A DNA stretch of 64,000 nucleotides from Drosophila pseudoobscura. Its lineage: Eukaryota > Arthropoda > Insecta > Diptera > Drosophilidae. The stretch covers positions 8,928,001 through 8,992,000 of the forward strand of contig NC_046680.1 of assembly GCF_009870125.1 (NCBI RefSeq). The letters run 5' to 3'. The notes under the pieces are model-generated. The model was given only the letters and a program-made list of their open reading frames with translations, was not told the origin of the DNA and did no database searches. The position numbers and the translations under genes were made by a program. Of the stretch, positions 35,301-44,300 are shown piece by piece. Within the stretch, counting starts at the first letter, position 1; every line of letters begins with the position of its first letter.

Positions 35301-37790
35301 TATCGCAGCACTTGAAAAAACAATGGCCGCCCCTCGCTCCCAACTGCCCCGAAAGAGATAGTTTCTAGTGGCCCAAGCTAGTGTCAGAAATACAGATAAA
35401 TCTGTCTCAAGTAAGTAACTCCGGAATACCAATCCCGATTCTTGTCCAAGCATTAGCCATGGCTGATGTACCACATCATGATGGCTACCTTTCCCGGCGA
35501 GCGTATGCTTAAAATTCCCTGTGAAGACTTCAGGCTCCTGCCCGGTGATGTACAAGATGTACAAAAAGATTACCCGGGACTTCTCAGTGCTGGCCAGTGC
35601 TCCCATTAATCGATGAAGCACCTTTAGGGAACATTGATGCTCCATAAGGACCTCCAAGGAGGTCGTTCCACCCGCCCCGCGACCTTGGTGCGATCTTTGT
35701 CATTGCCCTTTGTCTCGCTTTCAGGCACTGACTGGCAGAAGGAGTGTAATCAACACTCGATACTTCATTGCATCAAACATCAAACACAAATTTGGTTTTA
35801 CAAAATCTGCAGACAGTTAAATTTGAAGAAATTTGTTTGTATATTCAAAATTTAGAATTTACACATTTATCGTTTGTTTGTATATTCAATATTTCGAATT
35901 TACACATTTATCGTTGAGGAAAGCCGCGGTCCATGTTGTCCCTGTGTTGCTGATATTGCAGACCGTAGCCGCCATTGGCGGGCAAATTCAAGGATGCCCC
36001 CGACTGTCCAACGGGAAATCTTGTCGTTCTTCTGGCGATCGCGTCGCAGAGGTCGGTGCTGTGTTCGCCGATCAGTGAGAGGCAGGGAGTACTCCTGTGG
36101 CCCTCATCCAGAAGTCTGGAAGAACTTCCAGCGGCACTCGCCCCGTCCTCCCAAACGGGGCAATGCCTGTCTTGAACATACAATAATCACTGCCGATCAT
36201 GAGATCCGAGGGCCTCCAAAAGTTTTCCACGGTCTTGAATCTTGTCAGCTGATGGAGTGTTTACTGCCAGGACTAGGAGCGGACTGATACGTACGATTTT
36301 GAGGAATATTGGAAACGTTTTCCGAGAGGTATTTCGCCTAACTGACATCTGCTCCCCAACGTATGCTATACTCAACGATAACTGTGTGAAGAGTGACTCT
36401 CAAACTGTTTCGATTTGATTATATCGAAATAAGAGGCGTACAAATCACACACTTCCCGTCACGAATTCCTGGAATGCCACGCAATTACATTCTCTACAAT
36501 TCCCATGCAAATGGTGGCGTAATTATAAGGTAATTAACATTATTTTGGCTCTTGGGTTTTTTTTCCTGTTGCTGCTCATTTGGTTTTCATGCGCGGGTTT
36601 TCTCGGGTTTCCCCAGCTGCGGACTGAACTGATTTATAAAGCGCATTAACACGCAGCCCTTGGCACACGAGTACAGCCAATCCACACACGCACACGGACA
36701 CACAGACACACGCACAGCCATTAAATATGCCGCCATGGCGGATGGTGTGCGTGTGTGTGTGTGCCTGTGTGTGTGTGGTAGATGTTGTTGACGCCATTGT
36801 AATGCTAATGGCTCATTAGCACTTTGATTTTTTTTTCCTTTCTTGTTTTCGATTTCCCTTGTTTGGTTTTTTTTGGAAAAAGTCATTAGGGGTAGCGGCA
36901 TTTTGACTGCTAATTTGCTGTTAATTAACTTGTTTAACCTTTTTTACAGCCACGCAAATGGCACTTCGACTGGGACTGGAACTGGCCCTGGGACTGGCAC
37001 TGGGACTGGCACTGGCACTGGCTCTCATCGCGCACTCACCTTGATGAACTGGAACGTGGCAATGGGCGGCAGTCGCTTGCTCTTCGGATAATAGAAACTG
37101 CCCGCCGGATGGCCCGGATAACGGGAGGTAATCCTGTAAATGACACCCTGTGGCGCTGTCGGCCAGTTGGGTGCCGTAAAGGTGAACCCATTGTCGGTGC
37201 CCGCATCAAGAGGATCCAGTTCAACGGTCACCGTGTCTATCCAGGAGCCGCCCACACAGAGCTGGAATGGAAAAACAGAGAGAGAATGTGCCATAAATTA
37301 TTAGACCTTCTCATGGAGGGGCATCGACACTGTTGCCTGTCGAAACTGCGGGTCATCTGATCTGATTCTGATTTCGTTTTTAGTGGTCTCACCTCAAACG
37401 AATCGACGCCTATGAACCAGTCCGGCGAGGGCACAATGCGCGTCATTAGCGACACCAGGCTGTGATTGCTGTCGACAAACACCTTCGCCTCGCTGCGTCC
37501 GGCCCCCAACTGAATCGCCGGGAGGCTGAACTCGTCGAATACGCTGCGCTCGCTGGCGGCCCCTGCCGTTGGGGGGCCTGTGGCCGTGGCCGTGGCTGCT
37601 GCGGCTGCGGCTGCGGATCCACCTGGCGGGGATTTTCCTGTCTGCGATTGAAGCTGCATTTGCTGTTGCTGCTGCTCGCCGGCATTACTGTCCAGGAGGT
37701 CCGTCCTGCCCGTCTCGGCGAATTGTTTGACAGCCCCCGTCGCCGGCTGGCCGATGTGGTAGAGCGCATAGTTGGCATTGTGTGTGCGAC
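25832..37790 (-). CDS. mspo: M-spondin-like secreted matrix protein, 3' four coding exons (5' part missing)
   Basis: Exons 37790-37393, 37261-37040, 32782-32505 and 26300-25832 join in phase (entry phase 1, then 0, 0, 2) to give about 455 C-terminal residues. The first two carry most of a Spondin_N domain: GxxATGAVKQFAE, RIVPSPDWFIGVDSFELC, LDAGTDNGFTF, HPAGSFYYP and LPPIATFQFIK. The third is a charged linker with polyQ. The fourth ends in one TSP1 repeat with WSEW, CSKSCG and six Cys. Spondin/mindin proteins are secreted and bind extracellular matrix. The domain start (YxxxFxGxW...WSxLxG) and signal peptide are not found to the right in this window, so the upstream exon is probably beyond 64 kb or was missed. 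Introns of 6.2 and 4.3 kb hold nested same-strand genes. The name rests on domain order and on Adgf-E nearby. Confidence 0.88.
26301..27584. other. Intron DNA left of the nested Pro/Gly-rich gene
   Basis: Part of the 6.2-kb mspo-like intron. Long plus-strand frames near 26460-27150 are repeat-poor but lack family motifs and splice logic. A C-run of about 11 lies at 27280-27290. No gene is supported. Confidence 0.5.
27732..28061 (-). CDS. Nested Pro/Gly-rich small protein with C-terminal CaaX box (CTIL)
   Basis: Single exon, 109 aa, ATG at 28061. Composition is dominated by Pro, Gly and Val: GYGGYGPPRPGPGP at the start, GVNVGINIGG in the middle, and repeated IGAPPPP units (about residues 68-87). 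It ends VVCCTIL. The last four residues CTIL fit CaaX with Leu at X, the class usually geranylgeranylated, and the Cys before it could be palmitoylated. No signal peptide or membrane helix is seen. The predicted role is a lipid-anchored protein at the cytoplasmic face of a membrane; that is inference from the tail only. It lies in the 6.2-kb mspo-like intron on the same strand, next to a second CaaX gene. A minus-strand AATAAA at 27590-27585 is about 140 nt past the stop. I do not recognise the gene. Confidence 0.75.
   Translation of the reverse strand: MPPPGRGYGGYGPPRPGPGPAFGPGPPRGGGGVNVGINIGGPPRPPPIGVGIGFCPPPVVIGAPPPPAVIIGAPPPPVYVPPPRQTVVVGAQPAVYAQPTGEVVCCTIL
28062..28480. other. Spacer between the two nested CaaX genes
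   Basis: About 420 bp carrying the 3' UTR of the 780-aa gene and the promoter of the 109-aa gene. A minus-strand ATTAAA at 28267-28262 is a possible poly(A) signal for the former. A (CTGG)n tract lies near 28385-28408. No TATA box is obvious for the small gene. Confidence 0.45.
28481..30823 (-). CDS. Nested acidic Pro-rich repeat protein with C-terminal CaaX box (CVIA)
   Basis: Single exon, 780 aa, ATG at 30823. The N-terminus is Thr/Glu-rich, then His-rich (about residues 43-57). From about 115 to 690 there are some 13-15 degenerate repeats of roughly 35-45 residues. Their core is ETELIVESxEVTPTPxPPPSPP followed by a linker such as GFMPRSSLV, alternating acidic and Pro-rich stretches. The C-terminus is KKRRCCPCRCVIA. 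All four Cys lie within the last nine residues: CVIA is a textbook CaaX box (Ala at X favours farnesylation), with upstream Cys for palmitoylation and a basic patch. A membrane-tethered, mostly disordered protein is predicted. It is nested in the mspo-like intron on the same strand and has its own TATA box and initiator, with a 38-nt 5' UTR. Gene not recognised; the repeat array argues for real coding selection. Confidence 0.85.
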   Translation of the reverse strand: MTRTTTTQETRVEETIEISSSNRTIEETIDITTTEASVVPKQRHHHQHHHHHRHHRQEENVEVVEEVVVLEEGPKQQRHKHKKSSGAAPPPPLPQSSPPFLTPTEDLAEDVVLEPQPYWSPPGLLKTLETELIADQASPTTTEEFAAVEWSPVSNPPAEVVQEELTVESQGYAPPIGAPPQLQVQTTGFPPAAQSPLLSPIEEVVQTELIVESQATEPAVKRGFIFIPRESQQQTELIVESESVEAPQRDSIPPEGFVKTLVETFEVGAPADPPIQMGYTPRASLWNKELFVETVDVSPIPSPPPSPPLDPYGLSSSEDLVETEIISESVEEPPSPPAQIPAPPQLLPGFIPKAWRERVETIVEGLEVVTPPASPNLQAELIFESLDVTPTPTPPPSPPIEVSLQTGFMPRSSLVETELIVESLEVTPTPTPPPSPPIGVSLQAGFMPRSSLVETELIVESVEATPTPSPPPSPPAQPVQMDFNRPQSAIVETETIVETVESVETPAQPSLQMGLTPRQSLVQEELIFESFESSPVPTPPPSPPVVEPGFMPRASVVETELIVESLEVTPTPSPPDSPIREFPFQARFIPRASLAETELIVESLEATPTPTPPATPPAQLRVKTGMVPPPNLPQTEVIIESVEVTPTPTPQPPLNNGFVLTDLVLDSQQPALEVVETEKEIIMESGQAANGQTELILVETEETLTPVQPASQDLVLVGVVAEESSDKLGKRYSVNAVLKEEQISPPTPPPKVAQSEQRDAVDEGEAEKKRRCCPCRCVIA
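30858..30895 (-). promoter_or_regulatory. Core promoter of the 780-aa CaaX gene
   Basis: Minus-strand TATAAA at 30895-30890 and an initiator match TCAGTC at 30863-30858, with predicted +1 A at 30861. Spacing is about 34 nt, slightly long. The ATG lies 38 nt downstream at 30823. Confidence 0.6.
30965..31243 (-). CDS. Possible small gene, Gln/Lys/Ser-rich
   Basis: An ATG frame of 92 aa (MARQSSKEL...SASLVR) with a polyQ-KKK tract and a Ser-rich tail. A minus-strand TATAAA at 31259-31254 is only 11 nt before the first ATG. If used, initiation would fall on the next ATG (31204, MPGIAPATF), giving 79 aa. The stop is 70 bp before the TATA box of the neighbouring repeat gene. No family match, and part of the frame is driven by a (CTG)n tract, so it may be chance. 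Confidence 0.3.
   Translation of the reverse strand: MARQSSKELTASNMPGIAPATFTVIAGASVHNQRKQQQQQQQKKKQPSPSKPLKWPSNLTNSKTQDTLLQRLNSSSNSSSPDRRQASASLVR
31260..32504. other. Intron DNA between nested genes and the polyQ exon
   Basis: Right part of the 6.2-kb mspo-like intron. It contains CCAGTGCC and GGGGCTCGG tandem motifs (about 31460-31490 and 31697-31725) and a CTCCCTGCA triplet repeat near 32035-32062. No gene is supported. Confidence 0.5.
32505..32782 (-). CDS. mspo: mspo-like exon (charged linker and polyQ)
   Basis: Acceptor TTTGCAG before 32782 and donor CCCAT|GTAAGT after 32505. It encodes 92 codons plus two bases: LKEYELSEVFNIAEDDRKYE, an acidic segment, and interrupted polyQ of about 25 residues from (CAG/CAA)n. 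It links the spondin domain to the TSP1 exon. Phases match on both sides. Confidence 0.85.
33695..33896. mobile_element. Probable DINE-1/Helitron-type element fragment
   Basis: The stretch AGCCGAGAGTCGAC...CGGGATACCCTGTA followed by TATACCC (33865) and GGGTATA (33890) resembles degenerate nonautonomous Drosophila elements of the DINE-1/INE-1 class. The terminal part folds into a near-perfect hairpin with a GTTG-TGTA-CAAC centre and one bulged C. Similar words (TATACTAGAAAAGCCGAC, near 33222) suggest a second piece upstream. No coding capacity. Identification is by resemblance only. Confidence 0.45.
34980..35009. repeat. (CA)n microsatellite
   Basis: About 14 CA units with one CC interruption. 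Confidence 0.95.
35832..35913. repeat. Two tandem copies of a 41-bp repeat at a stop codon
   Basis: Copies 35832-35872 and 35873-35913 differ at only a few central bases. Both end in CACATTTATCG. The right copy contains the TAA stop and last Arg codon of the nested minus-strand 126-aa gene, so the left copy looks like a duplication of that gene's 3' end. Confidence 0.85.
35908..36348 (-). CDS. Probable nested two-exon gene, 126-aa protein of unknown function
   Basis: Exon 1 is 36348-36231 (ATG at 36348, MSVRRNTSRK...). A 60-nt intron at 36230-36171 (GTGGAA...TTCAAG) separates it from exon 2, 36170-35908, ending DRGFPQR-stop. Both exons are in the same frame; the intron is a multiple of three and contains an in-frame TGA, so retention would truncate the product at 53 aa. 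Residues about 12-33 are moderately hydrophobic after a basic start, which could be a weak signal or mitochondrial targeting segment. The mature part has three Cys (HCPVW, TPCLS, DLCDA) and dibasic RR, so a small secreted peptide is possible. A TATA box and initiator lie upstream at the expected spacing. No family recognised. The donor is weak, and the alternative is a pseudogene with a nonsense codon. Confidence 0.45.
36391..36423 (-). promoter_or_regulatory. Core promoter of the nested 126-aa gene
   Basis: Minus-strand TATAAT at 36423-36418 and initiator TCACTC at 36396-36391, with A+1 at 36394. The TATA-to-start distance is about 30 nt, as expected in flies. The ATG follows 46 nt downstream. 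Confidence 0.5.
36424..37039. other. 4.3-kb mspo-like intron, right part
   Basis: Contains CA/TG-rich tracts around 36685-36778 and the (CTGGCA/CTGGGA)n array listed separately next to the donor. No gene is supported. Confidence 0.5.
36967..37022. repeat. (CTGGGA/CTGGCA)n hexamer array beside a splice donor
   Basis: About nine hexamers alternate CTGGGA and CTGGCA, ending 17 bp from the mspo-like exon donor at 37039. Confidence 0.85.
37040..37261 (-). CDS. mspo: mspo-like exon (C-terminal half of spondin domain)
   Basis: Acceptor TTCCAG before 37261, donor AAG|GTGAGT after 37040, 74 codons, phase 0 at both ends. It encodes LCVGGSW, LDPLDAGTDNGFTF, GHPAGSFYYPKSKRLPP and ATFQFIK, all hallmark Spondin_N segments. 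The Asp-rich DAGTD block is near the metal-binding face in spondins. Confidence 0.92.
37393..37790 (-). CDS. mspo: mspo-like exon (spondin domain core with polyA/polyQ insert)
   Basis: Acceptor ATCCACAG before 37790, donor GAG|GTGAGA after 37393, 398 nt, entry phase 1. It begins RTHNANYALYHIG and continues VKQFAETG. A low-complexity insert (polyQ, then polyA/T) follows, then NHSLVSLMTRIVPSPDWFIGVDSFE. The insert falls in a loop that is short in vertebrate mindin. The exon to its 5' side must end in one base completing an xGT codon. Confidence 0.92.
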
Positions 37791-40700
37791 CTGTGGATGG
37801 GCGAAAATTGGGGGTCGAGCCATTAAATTTAAATGAACTTTTAAGAGCAAACAAAAGGAAACGCTAAAAACTTGTATATATTCGAGGATATTTGAGTTCA
37901 TGGAGAGGCGGTGGGGGGGCTTTAAGTGAAATTTTCACTAGACTGTTTCATTATCTTCTGCCTTCGTGCTTTCCTCGCCCTCCTTTCCCTTCCTTTTATG
38001 TCTCTATATAGCTCTCTATGTTCTATGCTGATGCTCTTGCGCTCCAATTCGCTTTGGGCCTCAAAGTCATTTCGGTTTTTGCTGACTGTCACCCGCCCCG
38101 CCCTCACAGCCATCCATCCTTGCCACAGTGCCACACGGCTTGGTTGCAGCGCTGCCTTTGATGTTGCGGCTGCGGTTTTTTGTTTGCATGCTCCCTTTTT
38201 GGGGGGCCGCGTCGCCTCTTATTTGTCTTCAATTAACATTGCAACATGCCACTTGTGACACTTTTTGCTTCGGCTGTCGCCGCTTCTTCGTCTCCTTTCG
38301 CTGCGTATCCGCCCCTTGCCAGTGCTTTTCCCTGGCCCTTCCCTTTGTCTTGTTTCTTTTGCCATTGCATTCTGTATTCTGTTTTCTGATTTCTCAGATA
38401 TTTCCTTTACGCTTTTATTAGTTTTTTTCTCCCTCTTTGTTTTACTTTTTGCGTTGGCCTTAAATTTACAATTTCTTGTGGGCGACAGCGGGAGACTTTT
38501 TTGACAAAGTCCGTGACACCGAGAAAGCCGTGATCGCGGCTGGGGATGGCATGAGAGGAGGAGGGGATGGAGGGTCCTAATGAATGATGAAAAATACAAA
38601 GCACATTTTTTCTCTTTCGACTTTTCCCGCTGGCATTCAGGGAAGTATGTTTTTGTGTTTATTTTGTGCTGTAAACTATGTCAAATGAAATATTATTTAT
38701 ACTTTGGCATACTTTATCTCCACTGCTCCCGCCCCCAGCCCCCAGCCCCGCGCCCTGCTCACCCTGTGTACCTGTGCCCCGGCACTTTGTGTAATTGACA
38801 TTTTCTCTGTGGCATGTACTCCCGGGGCAGGGAACCAGCCAGCCTGCTTCCAATCAGCTGCAATGGATGGGGCCCAAAAAGTTGGGGCCACCAGCAATTG
38901 GCTGCTAAGAGGATTTCCAAAGTTTTGGTGCTCCATGTGGGTGCAAGAGTTTTCTAATCAATTTATGGAATTCGTTGCTCGGAAGTTTCTCCGGGAAACA
39001 GATTATGGGTGTCCTCAGAAATCATCCAACGAGAAGGATATACAGGTACATGTATGTACAGTTAATCTTCCAGTTGGAAATGCATTTCAAGGTAAATCCA
39101 TTATCCTTTTGGCCACTTTCACTTTCGTGGCTCACACATCGATAAAATGAAATCATGGAGGCTCTGGAGAGCTTCTGTTCAATCAATTACCGAATGGCCA
39201 CAAAATAGGCATAATAAATTCGCAATTAAATGCTTAAATTGTGCAAATGGCTGTCCAATATGGCGACCGCCGCGGCGGTCAGCCATTACCGTGTGGTGGC
39301 TGCTTAAATGGCTTAAATGGCCGCCGGCCACAGATCTTCCCGGCTGTAAAAGAGGCAGAGATCCCGCGTGTCGCGTCCCTTCATTCATTTCATTTATTTT
39401 TCTGCCTGCTTTTCGGGGTCAACCTTTTTGATGTGGGGGTCGGGGGGTCGCCGGGGGTGTAATTAATGCTTAATTATGCACATTAAAGGCCAACGGCAGC
39501 CATGCCGCCGTAATGTGAATGCAGGACACGTATGGGCCATAAATTTTCCTTAGCATTCGAATGAAAAGACATTGCGTATACGCCCCATGGGCTGTCCACT
39601 CCTGCACTCTTTCTGTGTGTGTGTGTGTGTGTGTGGGTTCCAAAGCATGATTGAAAATCGTGAAAAAAACGCACCTTAAACATCTACGAAATGTATCTAA
39701 AAAGTGCAATCTGGCACCTGGCCAACTGCTGCTGCTGCTGCTGCCAATGCCATGACTCATAGAGCAGCCCCCACGATGCCGTATTGCCTTTTAATTGCCA
39801 GTAAAATATGCTCACAGATAGAAAGAGAGAGGGAGCGTGCATTCAGGTATTAATAAATGTATAAATTCATCCAATATGACACACATTTCACAGAATTTAT
39901 GTGAGGCACAGCTGACACAGTTTCCCCTCCACCCCTCCACCCCTCCTTCCCCACGCCCCGACAAGCAGACACATCGAGTGGTGTGTTGTCAGGCTTTTCC
40001 TGTGCGAAAAACGAGTAAAATTTCCCATTCTCTTGTGCTCCTGCTTGTTGGGCGATTGTTTTCGCCTTTGGGTTGGCTGCTCAATTTCCTGCAATTTCAG
40101 CGATTTCCACGAACAAATTTAATTATAGGCCATAAATTTGATTTTAATAGCCGCACGGTATTACGCGGCACAAAAAAATACAACAAAATAAAAGATGGAA
40201 CACTCGCGTGCGAGTATTCGTGTGTGTGTGTGTATTGTGTATCCGCTTAAAACCGTAAACGAAAGCCAAAGCGGAGCCCAGGAACAAGGATTATCACACG
40301 CCAGACTGTGGGAGGGGGGGAGGGGGTTCTGTCAGCACCTGTGCTGTTTCCATGAGTGTGTGCGGGACGGGGCTACTGTTAAATCCCAGACCGGAAAACT
40401 TACGCAGGCAAAGGTGAAATTCATCAAAGTTTAATTTGCCCCCAAGACGGCCATCGAAAATTATGGAATTTTGCCAGAATATTATATTATTCATGTTGAA
40501 ACGAGTATTAGTCACTCCATCAGTGCTTTGATGAATTTTCTATTTCATTATCGAGCGAGATGGAGAGAGATAGAGAGAGAGAGATGGCCAGTTAAAATGA
40601 TTAATATTGTGCATCTCTTGTCTGGCGATGCCACTCCACAATCAACACTTTTTCCAGTGTGTACATACATCCGCTAATTAAAAATGCATTTCCCCCCCCT

Positions 40701-41296
40701 AACAGTCCGTCCGTCCGTCCGTCTGTTGTTTGCCTTTCGCCTCACGCAAACCCCAATTAATTATGTATGTCAGATTTAATTGGCTTGTCAGTCGGGGAAA
40801 TAAATAGAAAATCAGAAATGCCCACACAGACACGCGTCTAAATACATTGCAAAATCAACAAAATAAAGAACACCAGAAATAAAGGAAAGAGATGGCGAGA
40901 GAGAGGAGCACCTGGCGTGGGTGTATCACTTTCCATTTGCACGGAAAATGTACATATTTGAATATCATTTCGTGATAGATAAATATTTGCATTCCAACTA
41001 ATTTCAGTCCACAGGGCGTATGCATAATATATATGTATATCTCAGTTTTAAAGCACGAAGTTTCGGGGGCAAGGAGTGGCTGTGGCACAGAGTGGCATAC
41101 CAAATCTTTGACATTGTCATATGTCAAGAGATGTGTCTTAGGGCACACACACACACACAAGACACAGACGACTACATTACGCATACGCCACATATGCCGA
41201 ATGAATATTTCATTCGCTTAAAGTTGGAGAAATGAGCGAATGCGACTGCGATTGCGACTGCGACTGCCTGTTAATAGTAATTTCTGTCACATTTAC
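37791..41296. other. Noncoding stretch upstream of the mspo-like exons
   Basis: Probably mspo-like intron. Microsatellites include (TG)n at 39615-39636. A 95-codon plus-strand ATG frame near 38863-39150 has no motif support. No gene is called. Confidence 0.5.
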
Positions 41297-41399
41297 CAGT
41301 GGGGCTGCTCGCAGTCACGACTGCAGCCACAGCTCTTGATAAAATGTCAGCCTGTGATGTGGCGGCAGCATCCATCGAAGGAGCTGCAGCAGTGGAAGC
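41297..41399 (-). CDS. Candidate Ala/Ser-rich exon, phase-compatible with the mspo-like gene
   Basis: Minus-strand acceptor TTCTACTCAG before 41399 and donor ACTG|GTAAAT after 41297 bound a 103-nt open block (ASTAAAPSMDAAATSQ... SSPTG). It enters in phase 0 and leaves in phase 1, exactly the phase the 37790 exon needs. It lacks the expected first part of the spondin domain, so it would be an alternative exon, part of another gene, or chance. Confidence 0.3.
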
Positions 41400-44300
41400 C
41401 TGAGTAGAATTAACAGTGAGTACGTGGGTGCATCCTATCCTGCATTCTGCTTCCTGCTCCCCCACAGAGGATACGTGCACCGCACCGCAACCCTCCCAAC
41501 CCTGCCTCCAAACTGCCACACTCGTAAGGAGTATCCCTCTCTGTCTTTTGATAAGTCTAATGGTTTTGAAGGATTTTTCGTGTTTGCCTCAGAAACTTGT
41601 GCAAGTGCCGGGGTCCTTAAGGCGGCTCCTACGGCTCCTCCTTATCGGTGCTAATTAATGCAGCGTGCAGCTATATGTCGGGATTAGGCGGGGGCCATCA
41701 GCCGGCCAATTATGTAGGCAAACAAACAGGACTTGTCACATCTCCTCCAAGCCGTCCTCTGGCTCTTCGACGCCTTCGGAATAAGCTGTTTGTGTGTGTG
41801 CGTGTGTGTGTGTGTGAGAGGCTCAAGGGGATTACAAACGAAATTGACCAAAAACATAACAAGCTAACAAGGAGATGCCGTCGTCCGGGCAACAGCAGCA
41901 ACAACAGTCCATAAACTCCAGTGACAAATGAGGGTTGCTTAGCCCAGTTAGCCTTAGTCCTGGCCATTCCGATGGTCTGCTATTCATTTGTCTGGGTCCC
42001 GGGTCCCAGGTCCTGGCTCCATCTGTCATTTGTCTGGCACCACATGTCCTTTATGACTTATGCCTCTCCGAAGACAATGTCTATGCCAATTATTTGGAAT
42101 GTCTGCGGTCTGCCAGGTGCAGGCATCTCTGGGCTCTGCTCTAATCAATGGCATGGCTCCTGCTAATTTGTAGTAAATTTCTTACTGTTCCTTAAGCCCA
42201 GTGTACGATGTGTGACCTAATTAACAGCAGGAGAATTCGCTTCTTTATATCTGGAATATCATTAAGGGACTGTCCTTACCGCTAGATGGCATGATCTCTG
42301 CTTAGCTTTGGGGCATTCCAAAGTCTTGTTGTGATCCCCTTAAAAACCGCTCTGGAGGAAATGTGCTTTTTCCTTGTGGACCGCATCCTTTTTGGGCCAT
42401 TATGTGTGCTCTCTTTTTGGCTTACTGCTGACTAGATTCATTATAATGGCTTATTGTGGCATGAAAAGTGTGTCAGTCACTGAGGAGTGGCACACAGGCA
42501 AACAGGATGTCAGTGTGGGACAAGGACGGCGATGAGCCCAACGATTGTGAACTGTGGAACGCATTGTCGTTTGTTGGCAGTGCACTAAGCAAACACAAAA
42601 GGCAGACATTACCCTCAGCAGAGCACACACACCACATGCTCCGCAAGGACATGCTCCAATGACACACACACACACACGAATTGATGAGCATCGCATGAGG
42701 AGCGCCCTTTGTTATATTCTCCCCTTTACTTGCCAACAATTTTTGATTGATTTCTTGCGGCAAGTCAGCGACACGACACGACACACTGCCTTCACTGTCA
42801 CATTTCACGAGTCACTCATGCCTCATGCCGCATGCCTCATGCTCCACGCTGACACAGTTCCTGTTGTCCCACAGTCGTCTTCGGCCTGCTCGTAAAGCGT
42901 CTGAGGGAAAAGGAGAGTAAGCCTCATAAAAACACACACTGAAATGTGGCACACACGCACACACACACACACACAGATAAAGATCCAGAGACACTTTTGA
43001 GTGGTAATTTTGCTGTTGCTGTGACAACGTCAACATATTTGTTGCATTAAAATAATTGAAGAAAACCAAAACGAGCGGATGTACGGCCAGGGGGAGAAAC
43101 CTGGGCAAACAAGGACGAAGCCATATCTTTTTCATTTGGATAATGCTGCTGCCAGGTGTGATGGAGCCCAAAAGGAACACTCAGTGGATACAGAGATACA
43201 AAGGTATATCCCCAGGAGTGATAAACCTCCTCGATATCTATGGAACACAATGGAACCCCATTGGCTGTACTATTTCGATAAATTGGAAATTAATTATCCC
43301 TGTGGGGGCTAACGGGCCAGCAGGAGAACAACAATGGGGAATACGTGGAAAACCTACCGCCAGACCGAATCAATAAGTCAAATGCCAAGCTTTGCCATTA
43401 AATATGCAATTAGAATGCTGGATGGATGGGCAGGGGCAGGGGCATGGGAACGGGAAGCTGTGGCAGTGGCGGCTACGGATATGTGGCACGCTTAGTGCTG
43501 GGCAAAGTTAAATTAGCATTTTGTTTAATTAATAAATGCCACATACACCGTATCCCCTATCCTGTATCCTGTATCTCGTATCGACACAATCTGTGTATTG
43601 TTTCAGCTTAAAATGCAATTCCAATTAAAGTGCAAAGTTCAACAAAATACTCGTGAATTATGCACTGCCACAAGCCTCTCCATCCCCCCCTCCCCTCGTT
43701 CCCTCCACCCCTCCTGTGTGCGCTTGGATTTGGGTGTCCTCGCGGCCTGCGGGTGCGTTTGGGTGTGTGCTCTGTGCACTGCCGCGCATAAATAAACAAC
43801 ACAACGATTTGCAAATATAATGCACATGAAATTTGCAAAATGGCTACAGTATCTGGTTCATTTTCGCGGTGCGGAAGGATCAGCAACTCCTCACAACAAA
43901 ATGGCGTACGCACACACAAGGGTAGTGCAAACAGTGCCTACAAATTATACAAAAAGGACACACTCTTTTTTGTAAAGGTAAACGCTGGATACCTGCCTCA
44001 AAGGGTACGGTGATGGCGATGGGAGTTTGAGTTCTGTTAGGGATGGAACAGGAGATGGGAAGATCGTTTGCTTGGAGAATCAACGAAGAGATCACCGCAT
44101 TCTGAAATCTTTCAAAGACCAGATCATCGGACCAATCACAGCTCCATTTATCCAATTATCCATTTTATTGTGGCGATTTCCAACTGTATTTTAAATGTGG
44201 AAATTTCATTGGGAAGTGTAATCAACAGCCATCCCTAAAGAGAAGACAACAGCTATGAAAACAGGGAAAAACAGTGAAAACTAGTGCTTGGGTGGTGGGG

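Larger units (their letters stand above)
32783..35831. other. 4.3-kb mspo-like intron, left part
   Basis: Contains a likely transposon fragment (33695-33896), a (CA)n tract and assorted frames. A 247-codon minus frame (ATG at 35645) contains microsatellite-encoded segments and is not accepted as a gene. Confidence 0.45.

Noticed and set aside
34902..35645. Minus-strand ATG frame of 247 codons (MEHQCSLKVLHRLMG...)
   Set aside because: The C-terminal part is encoded by a (CA)n tract and low-complexity DNA, there is no family motif, and the overlapping plus strand (about 35470-35610) looks equally coding. No TATA or clear splice model. It could still hide one exon.
38863..39150. Plus-strand frame of about 95 codons (MDGAQKVGATSNW...)
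   Set aside because: No recognisable domain, promoter or splice context; length is within chance expectation for the window.
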